The position numbers and the translations under genes are program-made. The notes under the pieces are model-generated. The model was not told the origin of the DNA. It did no database searches and was given only the letters and a program-made list of their open reading frames with translations. 64,000 nt of DNA from Cutibacterium namnetense (GTDB lineage Bacteria; Actinomycetota; Actinomycetes; Propionibacteriales; Propionibacteriaceae): positions 473,279-537,278 of the forward strand of contig NZ_LWHO01000003.1 in NCBI RefSeq assembly GCF_001642025.1, given 5' to 3'. Shown here piece after piece: positions 9,922 to 18,602 of the stretch (its first letter is position 1; every line of letters begins with the position of its first letter).

Positions 9922-10686
9922 ATGCCCACAACACTGATGAAGACCTGTCTATTCGGCATGGCTGGCGTGATGACCATTGGTCTTGCCGCGTGTGGAGGTA
10001 ATTCATCATCCACCGATACGTCCGCTAGCGCCACCTCCGGACGCGCGTCGGCCACGGCTTCGCAAACGCCCACGGAGCACAAGCAGTCTGAGGCACTTAA
10101 GCGCCTCAGCAAGGATGACTTCACCAAGGCCATCTCGGATAGGAAGATTGATAACCAGACGTTCACCGTCGTGGATAGCCCCCAGCTCGCCACCCAGGTG
10201 GACCAAGTCACCAAGGTCATCAGTCAGGCGAAGATTTCCCCCGCTGACTGCGGAACGATCCTCAAGCAGAGTACTACTGGCGTTACTAGCAGTGAGATCA
10301 AGAACGTCGTTGCTGCAGTTGCTGGCACCCAGTCGGCGCCAATCGTCGTGAACTTCAATGCGGCCATGTCGAACCGCCAGAAGAAAATGTACGGAGCCGA
10401 GAACGAGCAGTTTTCTAAGTGCGGTCATGTGACAATGGAATTGCAGGGCCACAAAACGAAGACCACTATGAAGGTAACCCCAATCAAGGGTTACGAAGCT
10501 ATCTCTAAGAGAGCATCCCTTTACACCACCGCAACCTCGAATGACAACGGACCTGAGGTGCCTTCTTACCAGGCATATGTTTGGCTCAAGGATGATCAGT
10601 TGATTCAGACGACTGCGCGAGATGCCAAAACAGCCCAGTCCACGCTGAAGTCAGCTCTCGACGCACTGGGTATCGCCGCGAAGTGA
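9922..10686 (+). CDS. Putative lipoprotein of unknown function
   Basis: The N-terminus is a lipoprotein signal: charged start, hydrophobic stretch (FGMAGVMTIG) and lipobox LAAC with the acceptor cysteine at residue 24. A Ser/Thr-rich linker (SSSTDTSASATSG) leads to a soluble domain of about 190 residues. I do not recognise the domain. Its overall look (DSPQLATQVDQV, SPADCG, two further cysteines that could form a disulfide) resembles extracellular sensor-like domains of actinobacterial lipoproteins, but that is only an impression. AGGAG at 9912-9916 precedes the ATG. It is transcribed alone, between rsmB and a hairpin. Confidence 0.75.
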   Translation: MPTTLMKTCLFGMAGVMTIGLAACGGNSSSTDTSASATSGRASATASQTPTEHKQSEALKRLSKDDFTKAISDRKIDNQTFTVVDSPQLATQVDQVTKVISQAKISPADCGTILKQSTTGVTSSEIKNVVAAVAGTQSAPIVVNFNAAMSNRQKKMYGAENEQFSKCGHVTMELQGHKTKTTMKVTPIKGYEAISKRASLYTTATSNDNGPEVPSYQAYVWLKDDQLIQTTARDAKTAQSTLKSALDALGIAAK

Positions 10687-10694
10687 GACCGGGA

Positions 10695-10724
10695 GTGTGG
10701 CTGCTGAACTTGAGGCAGCCACAC
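10695..10724 (+). terminator. Hairpin after the lipoprotein gene
   Basis: Perfect 10-bp inverted repeat (GTGTGGCTGC at 10695-10704, GCAGCCACAC at 10715-10724) with a 10-nt loop, starting 8 nt after the lipoprotein stop. There is no U-tract, which is common for actinobacterial terminators. The rest of the gap up to rpe shows no recognisable gene. Confidence 0.65.
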
Positions 10725-10907
10725 CATGAACCGAACACAGTGGTTGGTAACCTCAAAGCCGACCGACGTTGCCACCGAGTATGTGCGCGCCAAGCTAGAC
10801 CGCCAAATGATGCAGGTCCACTTCGACGGCAACCCTGCGTCGTCAACCAGGGCTCGGACGCCGTAACGTTTCGCCATGCCAGTGGTGTCAACCCTTAGGC
10901 TGACACC

Positions 10908-11579
10908 ATGACAGTTCGCATCACACCGTCAATCCTCAACGCTAATCTGGCCAACCTCGCTGGTGAGGTAGGACGGATCCCGTCAGCTGACGGAATACAC
11001 ATTGACGTCATGGATGGTCACTTCGTGCCGAATCTCGTGATGGGGGCACCCTTCGTGTCATCGTTGCGTCCAACCACCGACCTCATGTTTGACATTCACC
11101 TCATGATCGAAGATCCCGACAGGTGGGCACCGCAGTACGTTGCGGCGGGAGCCCAATCGGTCACCTTCCACCTAGAGGCTGCTACCGCACCAGTCAAGCT
11201 CGCTCGTGAGCTTCGGTCGATGGGGGCTCGGGCATCGGTGGCTCTGCGCCCGGCAACCCCAGTCGAGCAGCTCGCCGATATCTTGACGGAGTTTGACCAA
11301 ATCCTCCTTATGACAGTCGAACCAGGTTTTGGTGGACAAAATTTCCTTGATCCGGTGCTTGCCAAGATACGCAAGGCTCGCAAGCTCATCGACGCGGCAG
11401 GTACGGATATCTGGTTGCAAATCGACGGTGGCGTTTCAGCTGACACCATCGAACGCGCCGCCGAAGCAGGAGCCGATACCTTCGTGGCAGGATCCGCCGT
11501 CTACCGTTCCGACAATCCTGATCAGGTTGTCACCTCACTACGCAACCAGGCTTTGTCTGCGCAAGTGCGTGCTCACTAA
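10908..11579 (+). CDS. rpe: Ribulose-phosphate 3-epimerase
   Basis: Interconverts ribulose 5-phosphate and xylulose 5-phosphate in the pentose phosphate pathway. It is a TIM barrel of 223 residues with every family landmark: ITPSILNAN, the metal and catalytic segment [24 protein letters not shown] and [10 protein letters not shown] (phosphate-binding end). The ATG at 10908 gives the standard N-terminus. Confidence 0.97.
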   Translation: MTVRITPSILNANLANLAGEVGRIPSADGIHIDVMDGHFVPNLVMGAPFVSSLRPTTDLMFDIHLMIEDPDRWAPQYVAAGAQSVTFHLEAATAPVKLARELRSMGARASVALRPATPVEQLADILTEFDQILLMTVEPGFGGQNFLDPVLAKIRKARKLIDAAGTDIWLQIDGGVSADTIERAAEAGADTFVAGSAVYRSDNPDQVVTSLRNQALSAQVRAH

Positions 11580-11589
11580 TAGCTTGAAT

Positions 11590-12411
11590 TTAGTGTCCGC
11601 GATGGCGTAGGTAAGACTGGAACTCAACTGCGAGGACATCGCCCGTCAGTCCCTCTGAGAGGGAGGCGTCCTGCTCGGTTTCCAGCGCTGCGATGTATTC
11701 GGCCAGGTCAGGATGGTCGACCAACGCCTCATCGATTGCGGCCGCCCAATCTCGTTTATTTTCTTCGAGCCCAGCTTGTGGCAGCGCAATCCCAGTGAGT
11801 TCCTCAATCCGCATCAAGAGGGCCTGTGTCGCGGGCGGACAAGGCGACTCGCAAGCATACTGCGGCACTCCCACCCATAGGCCAATGGCATTCATTCCTT
11901 GACGACGTGCCTCGGTTACAAGGACAAACGGGATGCCGGTGGGTCCGTCGTATTCGAGTTTCTCTGCCCCTAATTCGCTGATGACGTTGGGATCAGTGGC
12001 AGAGACCATGACCGGGAGCTGTCGTGTGTGGGCCACATCGGTGGCCATCGCGCCGAGCACAATGAGGCCAGCTGGCTTGAGCTTACGTAGCCGTCGTAGC
12101 AGCCGAAAGCAGTAAGTCCGCCAGCGCAAACTCGGCTCCGGCCCGTCGACGACAACGATAGGGCGGCCCTGCCATCTCCCGATCCGGATGGCAGTACTCG
12201 GCCAATTAACGATTTCGAGGTCGTTCATGACGGTGATGGCGGGACGGGTTTGGCGAAAGTCATGAAAGGCCTCCCCGTCAATCGTGCGCCATGTTCTTGC
12301 TTCAGAGTATTCAGCGATGAGAGTCGCCGCCTGAGTAGCAGCCGATCCGGCGTCATTCCAGCCGCCGAAGGCCACGACGACCCATGGCCGGTTCATGTGT
12401 CGAAGTCGCAT
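11590..12411 (-). CDS. PAC2-family protein (proteasome assembly chaperone 2-like)
   Basis: A 273-residue protein of the PAC2 family, recognised from PWVVVAFGGWNDAG at the N-terminus, the GVPQYACESP-type segment and the C-terminal helical part with YIAALE. The family is named after a eukaryotic proteasome assembly factor. Its bacterial role is unproven, but in actinobacteria it is often encoded near trmI and the Pup-proteasome genes, as here. I chose the ATG at 12411. The frame stays open to 12603, but the added stretch is an Arg-rich, low-quality sequence. It converges with rpe. Confidence 0.8.
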   Translation of the reverse strand: MRLRHMNRPWVVVAFGGWNDAGSAATQAATLIAEYSEARTWRTIDGEAFHDFRQTRPAITVMNDLEIVNWPSTAIRIGRWQGRPIVVVDGPEPSLRWRTYCFRLLRRLRKLKPAGLIVLGAMATDVAHTRQLPVMVSATDPNVISELGAEKLEYDGPTGIPFVLVTEARRQGMNAIGLWVGVPQYACESPCPPATQALLMRIEELTGIALPQAGLEENKRDWAAAIDEALVDHPDLAEYIAALETEQDASLSEGLTGDVLAVEFQSYLRHRGH

Positions 12412-12654
12412 GGCGTCAAGGCTAGCCCGCGTCCCAGGTTGAGGCGCGGGGCGACACCATCGATCACCAGACCTGCCGCGGCTACCGGTACAGTTTCGGT
12501 TACGCCGCCTGTCCGACCCTCGAAAATCGCGCCAAGGTGGTGAAACTACTCGACCCGACGAGAATCGGCGCTGAGATGTCGCAGGAGCCCCGACTCCGTC
12601 CATAACAGCCCGCCGACATCTTCGTCGTCCATCACCCGGAGGCTAATTATTTCA

Positions 12655-14292
12655 ATGCCAACTGAGACGCACATCGCCACCGCCGACCGTTTTTTCGCCG
12701 CTGTCTTGTGGGATTTCGACGGTACTCTCGTCGACACTGAGCCCCGGTGGGTTGAGGCCGAGTTGGCGATTCTCGCCTCGCACGGGGTCATATGGGAACC
12801 TGAGCAGGCCAATAAGTTTACTGGCGGCCCGCTGACTGACGTTTGCGAGGCCATGGCTGCCGACCTAGGTGGGGCACTGACCGTTGATGACGTCCGACAT
12901 GAGCTCATCACCATGGTTTCGCGGTTTAATCGGGAACGTGAGGTGCCTTGGCGTCCCGGCGTCTTGAGCCTTCTCGCCGAGATTCGCGCGGCCGGTATTC
13001 CGATGGCGATCGTCACCGGTTCCGCTCATGCTGTTATCGAGCCGGTTTTGGAGGCCATGGCTGACAAGATCGGTAATCCCTTCGACACTGTGGTGACCTT
13101 CGATGATGTCACCCCAAAGACCGCGAAACCCGCCCCAGACCCGTATCTTCTTGCCGCTAAGCGTCTTGGTGTCAACATCGCTGACTGCCTAGCCATCGAG
13201 GACTCCCCGAAGGGCGCTACTTCGGCGACTATGGCCGGCGCGGCGGTGCTGACCGTCACGGGGTTGGCGGAGGTTGGGCCGGGTCCACGGCGGGTTCATC
13301 GTCCCGACTTGTCAGGTTTGTCGTTGGCTGATGTGGTCAGCCTCTGGCATCTCGCCGACGAACCAGCGGCCCCGGTAGCGAATGGCGGTGGGGGAGTTCT
13401 ACGGGCTGGCGAACGGATCACCCTGACCGACCCAAAGGGTCGTAAGCATTCGATCGTTTTACAGCATGGTGGCGTGTTCCACACCACAAAGGGAGCAGTA
13501 CGCCATGACGATCTCATCGGAGGGCCTCAGGGAGTCGTCGTCACTTCTGTCGGTGGCTTGAACTTTTTGGCTATGCGCCCGATCCTGAGCGAATTCACCG
13601 TCTCGATGCCGCGCGAAGCCGCCATTATTTACCCCAAAGAAGCAGCCCAGATCACCATGTGGGCCGACATTTTCCCCGGGGCCCGAGTACTTGAGGCAGG
13701 AGTTGGATCCGGGGGATTGTCGATCCCGCTGCTACGCGCTATCGGCCCACGGGGACGCCTACATTCCTACGAGAGGCGTCAGGAGTTCGCTGATGTCGCT
13801 CGCAAGAACGTCGAGTCCTTTTACGGGGAAGTCCCGTCTACCTGGGATCTTAAGGTGTCCGACCTAGTCACGGGTATCAGCTCGGAGCCAATCGATCGGG
13901 CCATCCTAGACATGCTGGCGCCATGGGAATGCGTCGAGACGGTAGGTAAAGTCTTGGTTCCTGGCGGTGTGTTGTGCTGCTATGTCGCAACAACGACCCA
14001 GATGGGTCGAGTCATGGATACTCTCCGTGCAGATGGTGGATGGACTGAGCCATCGGCTACTGAGACGACGACACGTGACTGGCACGCCGAAGGGTTAGCT
14101 ATTCGTCCGGCGCATGGCACGACTGGCCACACCGGATTCCTGGTCATTTCACGGCGTCTTGCGCCGGGGGTGGTGGCACCGATGCGTAAGCGGCGCCCAG
14201 CTCCGGGAGCCTATGGCCCTGATTATCACGGCCCGCGTCCGCGCAACATCACTGAGCACGACCAGTGGCGGTTACCTAAAGAGGAGAAGTGA
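12655..14292 (+). CDS. trmI: HAD-family phosphatase fused to tRNA (adenine-58-N1) methyltransferase TrmI
   Basis: One uninterrupted 545-residue frame carries two enzymes. Residues 13-235 are a HAD phosphatase: nucleophile motif LWDFDGTLVDTEP (Asp20, Asp22), motif II VTGS, the lysine in KTAKPAPDP and motif IV IEDSP. A Gly-rich linker (NGGGGVLRAGE, about 243-253) follows. Residues 252-545 are TrmI, which makes m1A58 in tRNA: N-terminal beta-barrel domain (KHSIVLQHGG), SAM loop EAGVGSGGLS (347-356) and the DRAILDML segment. In relatives the two are usually separate neighbouring genes. No internal stop or obvious frameshift separates them. GGAGG lies 12 nt before the ATG, a long spacing. Confidence 0.88.
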   Translation: MPTETHIATADRFFAAVLWDFDGTLVDTEPRWVEAELAILASHGVIWEPEQANKFTGGPLTDVCEAMAADLGGALTVDDVRHELITMVSRFNREREVPWRPGVLSLLAEIRAAGIPMAIVTGSAHAVIEPVLEAMADKIGNPFDTVVTFDDVTPKTAKPAPDPYLLAAKRLGVNIADCLAIEDSPKGATSATMAGAAVLTVTGLAEVGPGPRRVHRPDLSGLSLADVVSLWHLADEPAAPVANGGGGVLRAGERITLTDPKGRKHSIVLQHGGVFHTTKGAVRHDDLIGGPQGVVVTSVGGLNFLAMRPILSEFTVSMPREAAIIYPKEAAQITMWADIFPGARVLEAGVGSGGLSIPLLRAIGPRGRLHSYERRQEFADVARKNVESFYGEVPSTWDLKVSDLVTGISSEPIDRAILDMLAPWECVETVGKVLVPGGVLCCYVATTTQMGRVMDTLRADGGWTEPSATETTTRDWHAEGLAIRPAHGTTGHTGFLVISRRLAPGVVAPMRKRRPAPGAYGPDYHGPRPRNITEHDQWRLPKEEK

Positions 14293-14322
14293 CGACCTGA
14301 AGATCGTTGTCTGGCATTAGAA

Positions 14323-14352
14323 CAGGGCCGGCGGGATAACCCGCCGGCCCTG
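14323..14352. terminator. Strong hairpin between convergent trmI and DUF3054 genes
   Basis: A perfect 13-bp GC-rich stem (14323-14335 with 14340-14352) closed by an ATAA tetraloop. It lies just after the trmI fusion gene and just after the stop of the convergent minus-strand operon, so it can serve as a bidirectional terminator. Confidence 0.85.
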
Positions 14353-14355
14353 CCG

Positions 14356-14745
14356 TCAAGCGTGCTTCTTGCGTCGTAGCGCTCGGATGGCTATCACTAC
14401 GGCTCGCCACCCGATGAGGGTGAGAGCCAAGAAACTTGCCGCGACGACGACGAAAGTCACCGCTATACCTTGGCCCGTGAAGTAACGGACCATCATCCCG
14501 CCGACCAGGGTCGATGCCCACAGCACCACTCCAGCCAGCCACCGCAGAGCCGCGATACGCGCCGTCACGACGATCACCCATCCCACGGCGAGACCCAGCA
14601 CAAAGGGGGTACCGGTTCGAAGCAGACCTCCCGGTGACAGCGCCTCGCCATGGCTGGCCCTCCCCATGGTCGCGAAGAGAATCACGCAAACAACGTCAGC
14701 GACCAGCGCACGCCGTACCGGCGGAGACGCCAATTCGTCATTCAT
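14356..14745 (-). CDS. DUF3054 membrane protein
   Basis: A 129-residue protein with four predicted membrane segments (around VADVVCVILFATMG, FVLGLAVGWVIVV, WLAGVVLWASTLVGG and VTFVVVAASFLALTLIG) and a basic C-terminus (RALRRKKHA). It matches the general look of the DUF3054 family of small actinobacterial membrane proteins. Function is unknown. It is the last gene of a four-gene operon; its ATG overlaps the stop of the YhgE gene. Confidence 0.75.
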   Translation of the reverse strand: MNDELASPPVRRALVADVVCVILFATMGRASHGEALSPGGLLRTGTPFVLGLAVGWVIVVTARIAALRWLAGVVLWASTLVGGMMVRYFTGQGIAVTFVVVAASFLALTLIGWRAVVIAIRALRRKKHA

Positions 14746-16928
14746 CGCGGTCTTACCGAGAACGCAAAGTCGGCAGTAGAGGTCGAAGTGATCATCGGCG
14801 GATGCAGGTCACGCATACGGAACAACTTGTGGCGGTGGACAAGAGCCAAGGTGATAATCGTCGAGATGACGAGGACCCCGCCCTCCACGGCGAATCCAAG
14901 AGCCAATGTCGACATCGGTCCACCCGAGATAAGCACCCGGAAAGCATCCACGGAATACTTCATCGGCATGATGACCGAGAGCTTCTGGTAGACGGAGGGC
15001 AGCATCGTCACGGGGAAGGTCCCGCCGCAGGTAGGCAGCTGGAGTACGAGAAGGATAAGGAAGATAGCCGTCTGGGGCGATCCAAAAAGAAGCCTCATCC
15101 AGAAGGCCAACATCATCCACGCCAGTGATGTCAGTGTCACGAATCCTATGAAGTACCAAGGATGGACCGGGTCCAGACCAAGGGCTAGCCAGACGCCAAA
15201 GGCCATGATGTATGCGCCGGCTAGGGCGATGACTGCTAGCGGACCGAACCCAACTAGCGCAATCGACAAACTGTTCGCCCTACCAGTCATAGCGCGCCCG
15301 GAAAAGGTACGTACAACCAGGAACGTCGAAATGCAGGCAATCCACATGGCAATCGAGAAGAACATCGGTGCTAGGCCACGACCGTAGTATTTCGCGGAGT
15401 GGAGGATGGTCTGCTCGATGTCGACTGGGGAGCTCATGACATTGGCTAGGTTCGCGCGCTGGTCGTCCGACATGCCGGGGACCCGCTTGGCACCGGAGTC
15501 AAGACCTTGATGGAGCTGTGACGCACCCTTGGACAGAGCGTCCGAACCGGCTTTGAGTCGGCCTAGTCCATTGCTCAGCTGCATGACGCCGGACGCAATC
15601 TGAGGAGCCTTCGCGGTGAAGGTCCGCCCAGCGGCAGTGGCGTCATTGACGGACTTATTGAGGTCCTTAGCGGCCGAATCAGCGGTGTCCATGGCGCCGT
15701 TAATTGTCTCTAAACCATTGTTGACTTGTTGAGCGTCCTTGTTGAGTCGGCCTAGTGCCGCAGTGGCGTTATCCGCTAGAGTGTCCGCATTCTGCTGGTT
15801 AAGGCTAATGTTAAGGCCGGCCGACACATTAGCTACTGCCGCGATGTTAGAGGACACAGTGGTGGTAGAACTTGCAGCGCCATTAATCTGCTTTACTAAG
15901 GCCACATAATCTGGATCGTCAGCGAGTTCAGGATGCTTTGCTACAAGAGCAGATGCCTTACTAATGGCCCCTGTAACGTTGTGCTGAATCTTAATGACTG
16001 ACTCCCCATTAGGATTCTGTAGGGTGGCTGTCGCCGACACGAGATTCCCAGCCTGCTTTTGCAGGGCAGGAAGATTCTTTGTCACGTTATTGATAAGCGG
16101 AACCATGGCTGAATTGATAGCTTGAGAATCAGCCATGACGCTTTGAGCTGCGCCGGTAATCGCCTGCGCACCGACCCGAGTCTGGGAGACCGCGCTCGAC
16201 GTTTTAGCAGCGGCTGAATCAGCATTTGCCAAGGCGGAATTTACCTGGTTGACGGTCGCGGTGGAATCACCAGCGGCCTTCGTCGCGCCCAACACTTTAT
16301 TGTTCATCTCTGTGACGCCAGCGTCGAGGGTCTTCAGCCCGTTATCGAGCTGTGCAGATCCGTCTGATGCCTTGGCTAGCGATTGTTTAATGGTGCCGAG
16401 GTTCACGAAGAGTGCATTGAAATACGTTTCAGAGACACTCTGATCCAGGGCCTGCTCCAAGGAAGTCTGCACCTGAGAGGTCAACAAGCCGATGATGAAT
16501 CCGTTGGCGTCGTCACGATGAAGTTTCAGCGTCGCTCGCGCGGGTTTGAAGTCACCAGCAGACACGATGTTCGCCGAGAAATTCTCAGACACCTCAATAA
16601 CCATGAAGTACTCAGCGTCCCGAAGCCCCTGATAGGCCTTATCATCGTCGGTGCCTAGAAAACTCCAGTCAAACCGTGGATTCTTCTTCAGAGTGTTCTG
16701 AAACTCTTGACCGGCATTAACCGTGCGTCCACCGAATGTTGCCGGCTTATCGTGACTGACAACAGCGATCTTTACCTTGTCGGTGTTGGAATACAGATCC
16801 CAGTTCGCGTGAAGATAAATGCCACCGTAGAGCAGCGGAATGACAAGAATGAATATTAGGCCGAGTTTGGAGCGTCCTTTAAAACGCCGGAACTCGAACT
16901 GTACGAGCCTTATGAATCGAGTGAGCAT
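14742..16928 (-). CDS. YhgE/Pip-domain membrane protein
   Basis: A 728-residue protein of the YhgE/Pip family (related to phage infection protein Pip and ESX-linked membrane proteins). It has one membrane segment near residues 21-40 (LGLIFILVIPLLYGGIYLHA) and a long extracellular region of about 470 residues rich in Ala, Asn, Gln and Ser heptads (probably coiled coil). About five membrane segments fill the last 190 residues, ending in a cytoplasmic tail. Family members are ABC-2-like permeases; the adjacent ATPase gene suggests an export complex. It starts 4 nt after the ATPase stop. Substrate is unknown. Confidence 0.85.
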   Translation of the reverse strand: MLTRFIRLVQFEFRRFKGRSKLGLIFILVIPLLYGGIYLHANWDLYSNTDKVKIAVVSHDKPATFGGRTVNAGQEFQNTLKKNPRFDWSFLGTDDDKAYQGLRDAEYFMVIEVSENFSANIVSAGDFKPARATLKLHRDDANGFIIGLLTSQVQTSLEQALDQSVSETYFNALFVNLGTIKQSLAKASDGSAQLDNGLKTLDAGVTEMNNKVLGATKAAGDSTATVNQVNSALANADSAAAKTSSAVSQTRVGAQAITGAAQSVMADSQAINSAMVPLINNVTKNLPALQKQAGNLVSATATLQNPNGESVIKIQHNVTGAISKASALVAKHPELADDPDYVALVKQINGAASSTTTVSSNIAAVANVSAGLNISLNQQNADTLADNATAALGRLNKDAQQVNNGLETINGAMDTADSAAKDLNKSVNDATAAGRTFTAKAPQIASGVMQLSNGLGRLKAGSDALSKGASQLHQGLDSGAKRVPGMSDDQRANLANVMSSPVDIEQTILHSAKYYGRGLAPMFFSIAMWIACISTFLVVRTFSGRAMTGRANSLSIALVGFGPLAVIALAGAYIMAFGVWLALGLDPVHPWYFIGFVTLTSLAWMMLAFWMRLLFGSPQTAIFLILLVLQLPTCGGTFPVTMLPSVYQKLSVIMPMKYSVDAFRVLISGGPMSTLALGFAVEGGVLVISTIITLALVHRHKLFRMRDLHPPMITSTSTADFAFSVRPR

Positions 16929-16931
16929 GCG

Positions 16932-17840
16932 TTATCTCCGGGGGGAGTCGTCGGGGCGGTCATTTTCCGTCAGGGGATTATTGTCGGACTTCGTATCGGA
17001 TAGGCCATTGGCCTCTTTAGCGGCCGCAAAATGCACGCTTTCTTCACCCTTGCGAGGAATCTGAGTCACCTCGGGAGCTTCAGGGTCTCGGGAATTACCA
17101 TCAAAATCCTCGTTAGTATGGAGATCTTTGACGGCATGGCGACGCTTGTGCGCCGGCAGTTCTATATCAAGGGAACCAGGCGGGGCCATGTCATCGTCCA
17201 AAGTCGCCGCGATAATCGTCGAATCGTCGAGTTCAGTGAGCTTCGAAAACATCTCGAACAGCAGCTTTTGCTGAATATGCGGCACCATGACATCGGCGTC
17301 GTCGATAACGACCACCTTCGTCTCCCTGAGCATGGCGAGGGCCACAGATGCGACGGCACGCTCGATGGCTTCAAGCTGCTCGAATTCGCAGGAGCGATCG
17401 ATGCGAAACCCGACGATCTCTTCGATCTGACGTATCCTATCTTCGGCCTTCTTGAGGTTGACGGCATCGAGGTGACATCGCTCAGCGACGGATTCGTTGA
17501 GGGTCAGACGGTCCTCAGGTACAACATATTCGGCGATTCGCGCCACGGAGGTCCGCTGGAGGGCCCGGTAGGGCTCAGCCATGGCGTCAATACCATCAAT
17601 GATGAGGGTACCCTTCGTTCGACGAAATCGTCCGGACAAAGCTAACAGGAGCGCCGACTTGCCGGCGCCAGCAGGACCATGAATCACGGCCAGCTGGCGC
17701 GGCGCCAGATCCATATCGAGGGGGCCAAAAATCATTCCCTGACGCCCTTGGGCACTGAGATCGCGGGCGTGGAGCACCACCCCCGAGGCGTCCTCGACAG
17801 CCTGAGTGTCGACCGGAGAACGTTTCGACAAGCGCATCAC
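16932..17840 (-). CDS. ABC-like ATPase with degenerate signature motif
   Basis: A 302-residue cytoplasmic P-loop protein. Walker A is GPAGAGKSA (about residues 56-64) and Walker B is VVVIDDADVM. The place of the LSGGQ signature is taken by an unrelated stretch (EFEQLEAIERAVAS), so it is not a textbook ABC ATPase. The last 80 residues are polar and probably disordered. It overlaps the TetR stop by 4 nt and precedes the YhgE gene, so it most likely partners that membrane protein, as in other actinobacterial YhgE operons. Confidence 0.8.
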   Translation of the reverse strand: MMRLSKRSPVDTQAVEDASGVVLHARDLSAQGRQGMIFGPLDMDLAPRQLAVIHGPAGAGKSALLLALSGRFRRTKGTLIIDGIDAMAEPYRALQRTSVARIAEYVVPEDRLTLNESVAERCHLDAVNLKKAEDRIRQIEEIVGFRIDRSCEFEQLEAIERAVASVALAMLRETKVVVIDDADVMVPHIQQKLLFEMFSKLTELDDSTIIAATLDDDMAPPGSLDIELPAHKRRHAVKDLHTNEDFDGNSRDPEAPEVTQIPRKGEESVHFAAAKEANGLSDTKSDNNPLTENDRPDDSPRR

Positions 17841-18469
17841 TGAAGGAACCCCCTGATTGCACGTTCGATGACATCGGTAATGACCCGCCGGTCAATAACC
17901 GCGCTGGCTGCAGAAAACTCCAAGGCGAGGACGTTGACCAAACTGAGGACAACCACCGCGAGACTGCGCGGGTTAACAGCCTCAGCGGACTCGACGCGGC
18001 CGAGTACACCGTACTGGTTCGTCAATTCGACCAGCTGGCTGATCCGCTGTGTTTGGAGTTTCGAATAAGCCTCAGCGATCTCCTCGTCACGACGGGCGAG
18101 GGCGCGAAACTCGGCGAGAATCACTTGCCACGGGGCATCTTCCAGGAGAATCTCCGTGAGCTTCTCGCTGACGCTGTGCATGACATCGTCAGGACGTCCG
18201 CTGCTGGAGAGAATGGGGGAGAGGGCGTCGACCACATCCCTCTCTCCGCTAGCCAAGCGGGCAGCGCAAACCTGACCAAAGAGATCGGGCTTCGACCCGA
18301 AGTTGGAGTACACCGCACCCTTGGTGAACCCGGCGTCCGAAGCAATGCGTCGCAAGCTTGCGCCGGCATAGCCGTCCCGTTCAAAGTTTTGGGCGGCTGC
18401 GGTAAGTATTCTGTTTCTCACCTCATCGCGATGAGGTCGTTCTACTGCGGCAGGCATCACAGTTGTCAT
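17837..18469 (-). CDS. TetR-family transcriptional regulator
   Basis: The N-terminal helix-turn-helix is a typical TetR domain: ILTAAAQNFERDGYAGASLRRIASDAGFTKGAVYSNFGSKPDLF (given in parts: ILTAAAQNFERDG, ASLRRIASDAGFT, KGAVYSNFGSK). The C-terminal ligand domain is divergent. It heads the YhgE operon and probably represses it. I use the ATG at 18469. A longer frame to 18535 would run through the palindrome at 18508-18522, which is better explained as the operator. Confidence 0.9.
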   Translation of the reverse strand: MTTVMPAAVERPHRDEVRNRILTAAAQNFERDGYAGASLRRIASDAGFTKGAVYSNFGSKPDLFGQVCAARLASGERDVVDALSPILSSSGRPDDVMHSVSEKLTEILLEDAPWQVILAEFRALARRDEEIAEAYSKLQTQRISQLVELTNQYGVLGRVESAEAVNPRSLAVVVLSLVNVLALEFSAASAVIDRRVITDVIERAIRGFLQ

Positions 18470-18507
18470 CTTTCGAGGAATCCAGATCTGTTCGGCGGCG
18501 GTACCAC

Positions 18508-18522
18508 CGGTATCGGATACCG
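18508..18522. promoter_or_regulatory. Probable TetR operator (perfect palindrome)
   Basis: CGGTATC-G-GATACCG is a perfect 7-1-7 palindrome lying 39 nt upstream of the TetR start at 18469 and about 80 nt upstream of the divergent prcB. A further half site GGTATCCG lies at 18525-18532. Autoregulation by the adjacent TetR protein is the simplest reading. A 12-bp part (18513-18524) recurs on the other strand at 23765-23776. Confidence 0.65.
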
Positions 18523-18602
18523 ATGGTATCCGCATCTGAGTCTGAGCCCAAATCGGTCAGCTAGGCTGGACAACTCGAGTAGTCGTCGTGGCGAGGAGGG
18601 TC

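Noticed and set aside
10683..10898. Short frames on both strands between the lipoprotein gene and rpe
   Set aside because: No ribosome site or family resemblance; the plus-strand frame begins inside the lipoprotein stop region and covers the hairpin.
18469..18535. Longer N-terminus for the TetR protein (start at 18535)
   Set aside because: It would place the perfect palindrome inside the coding region and adds residues not seen before TetR HTH domains.
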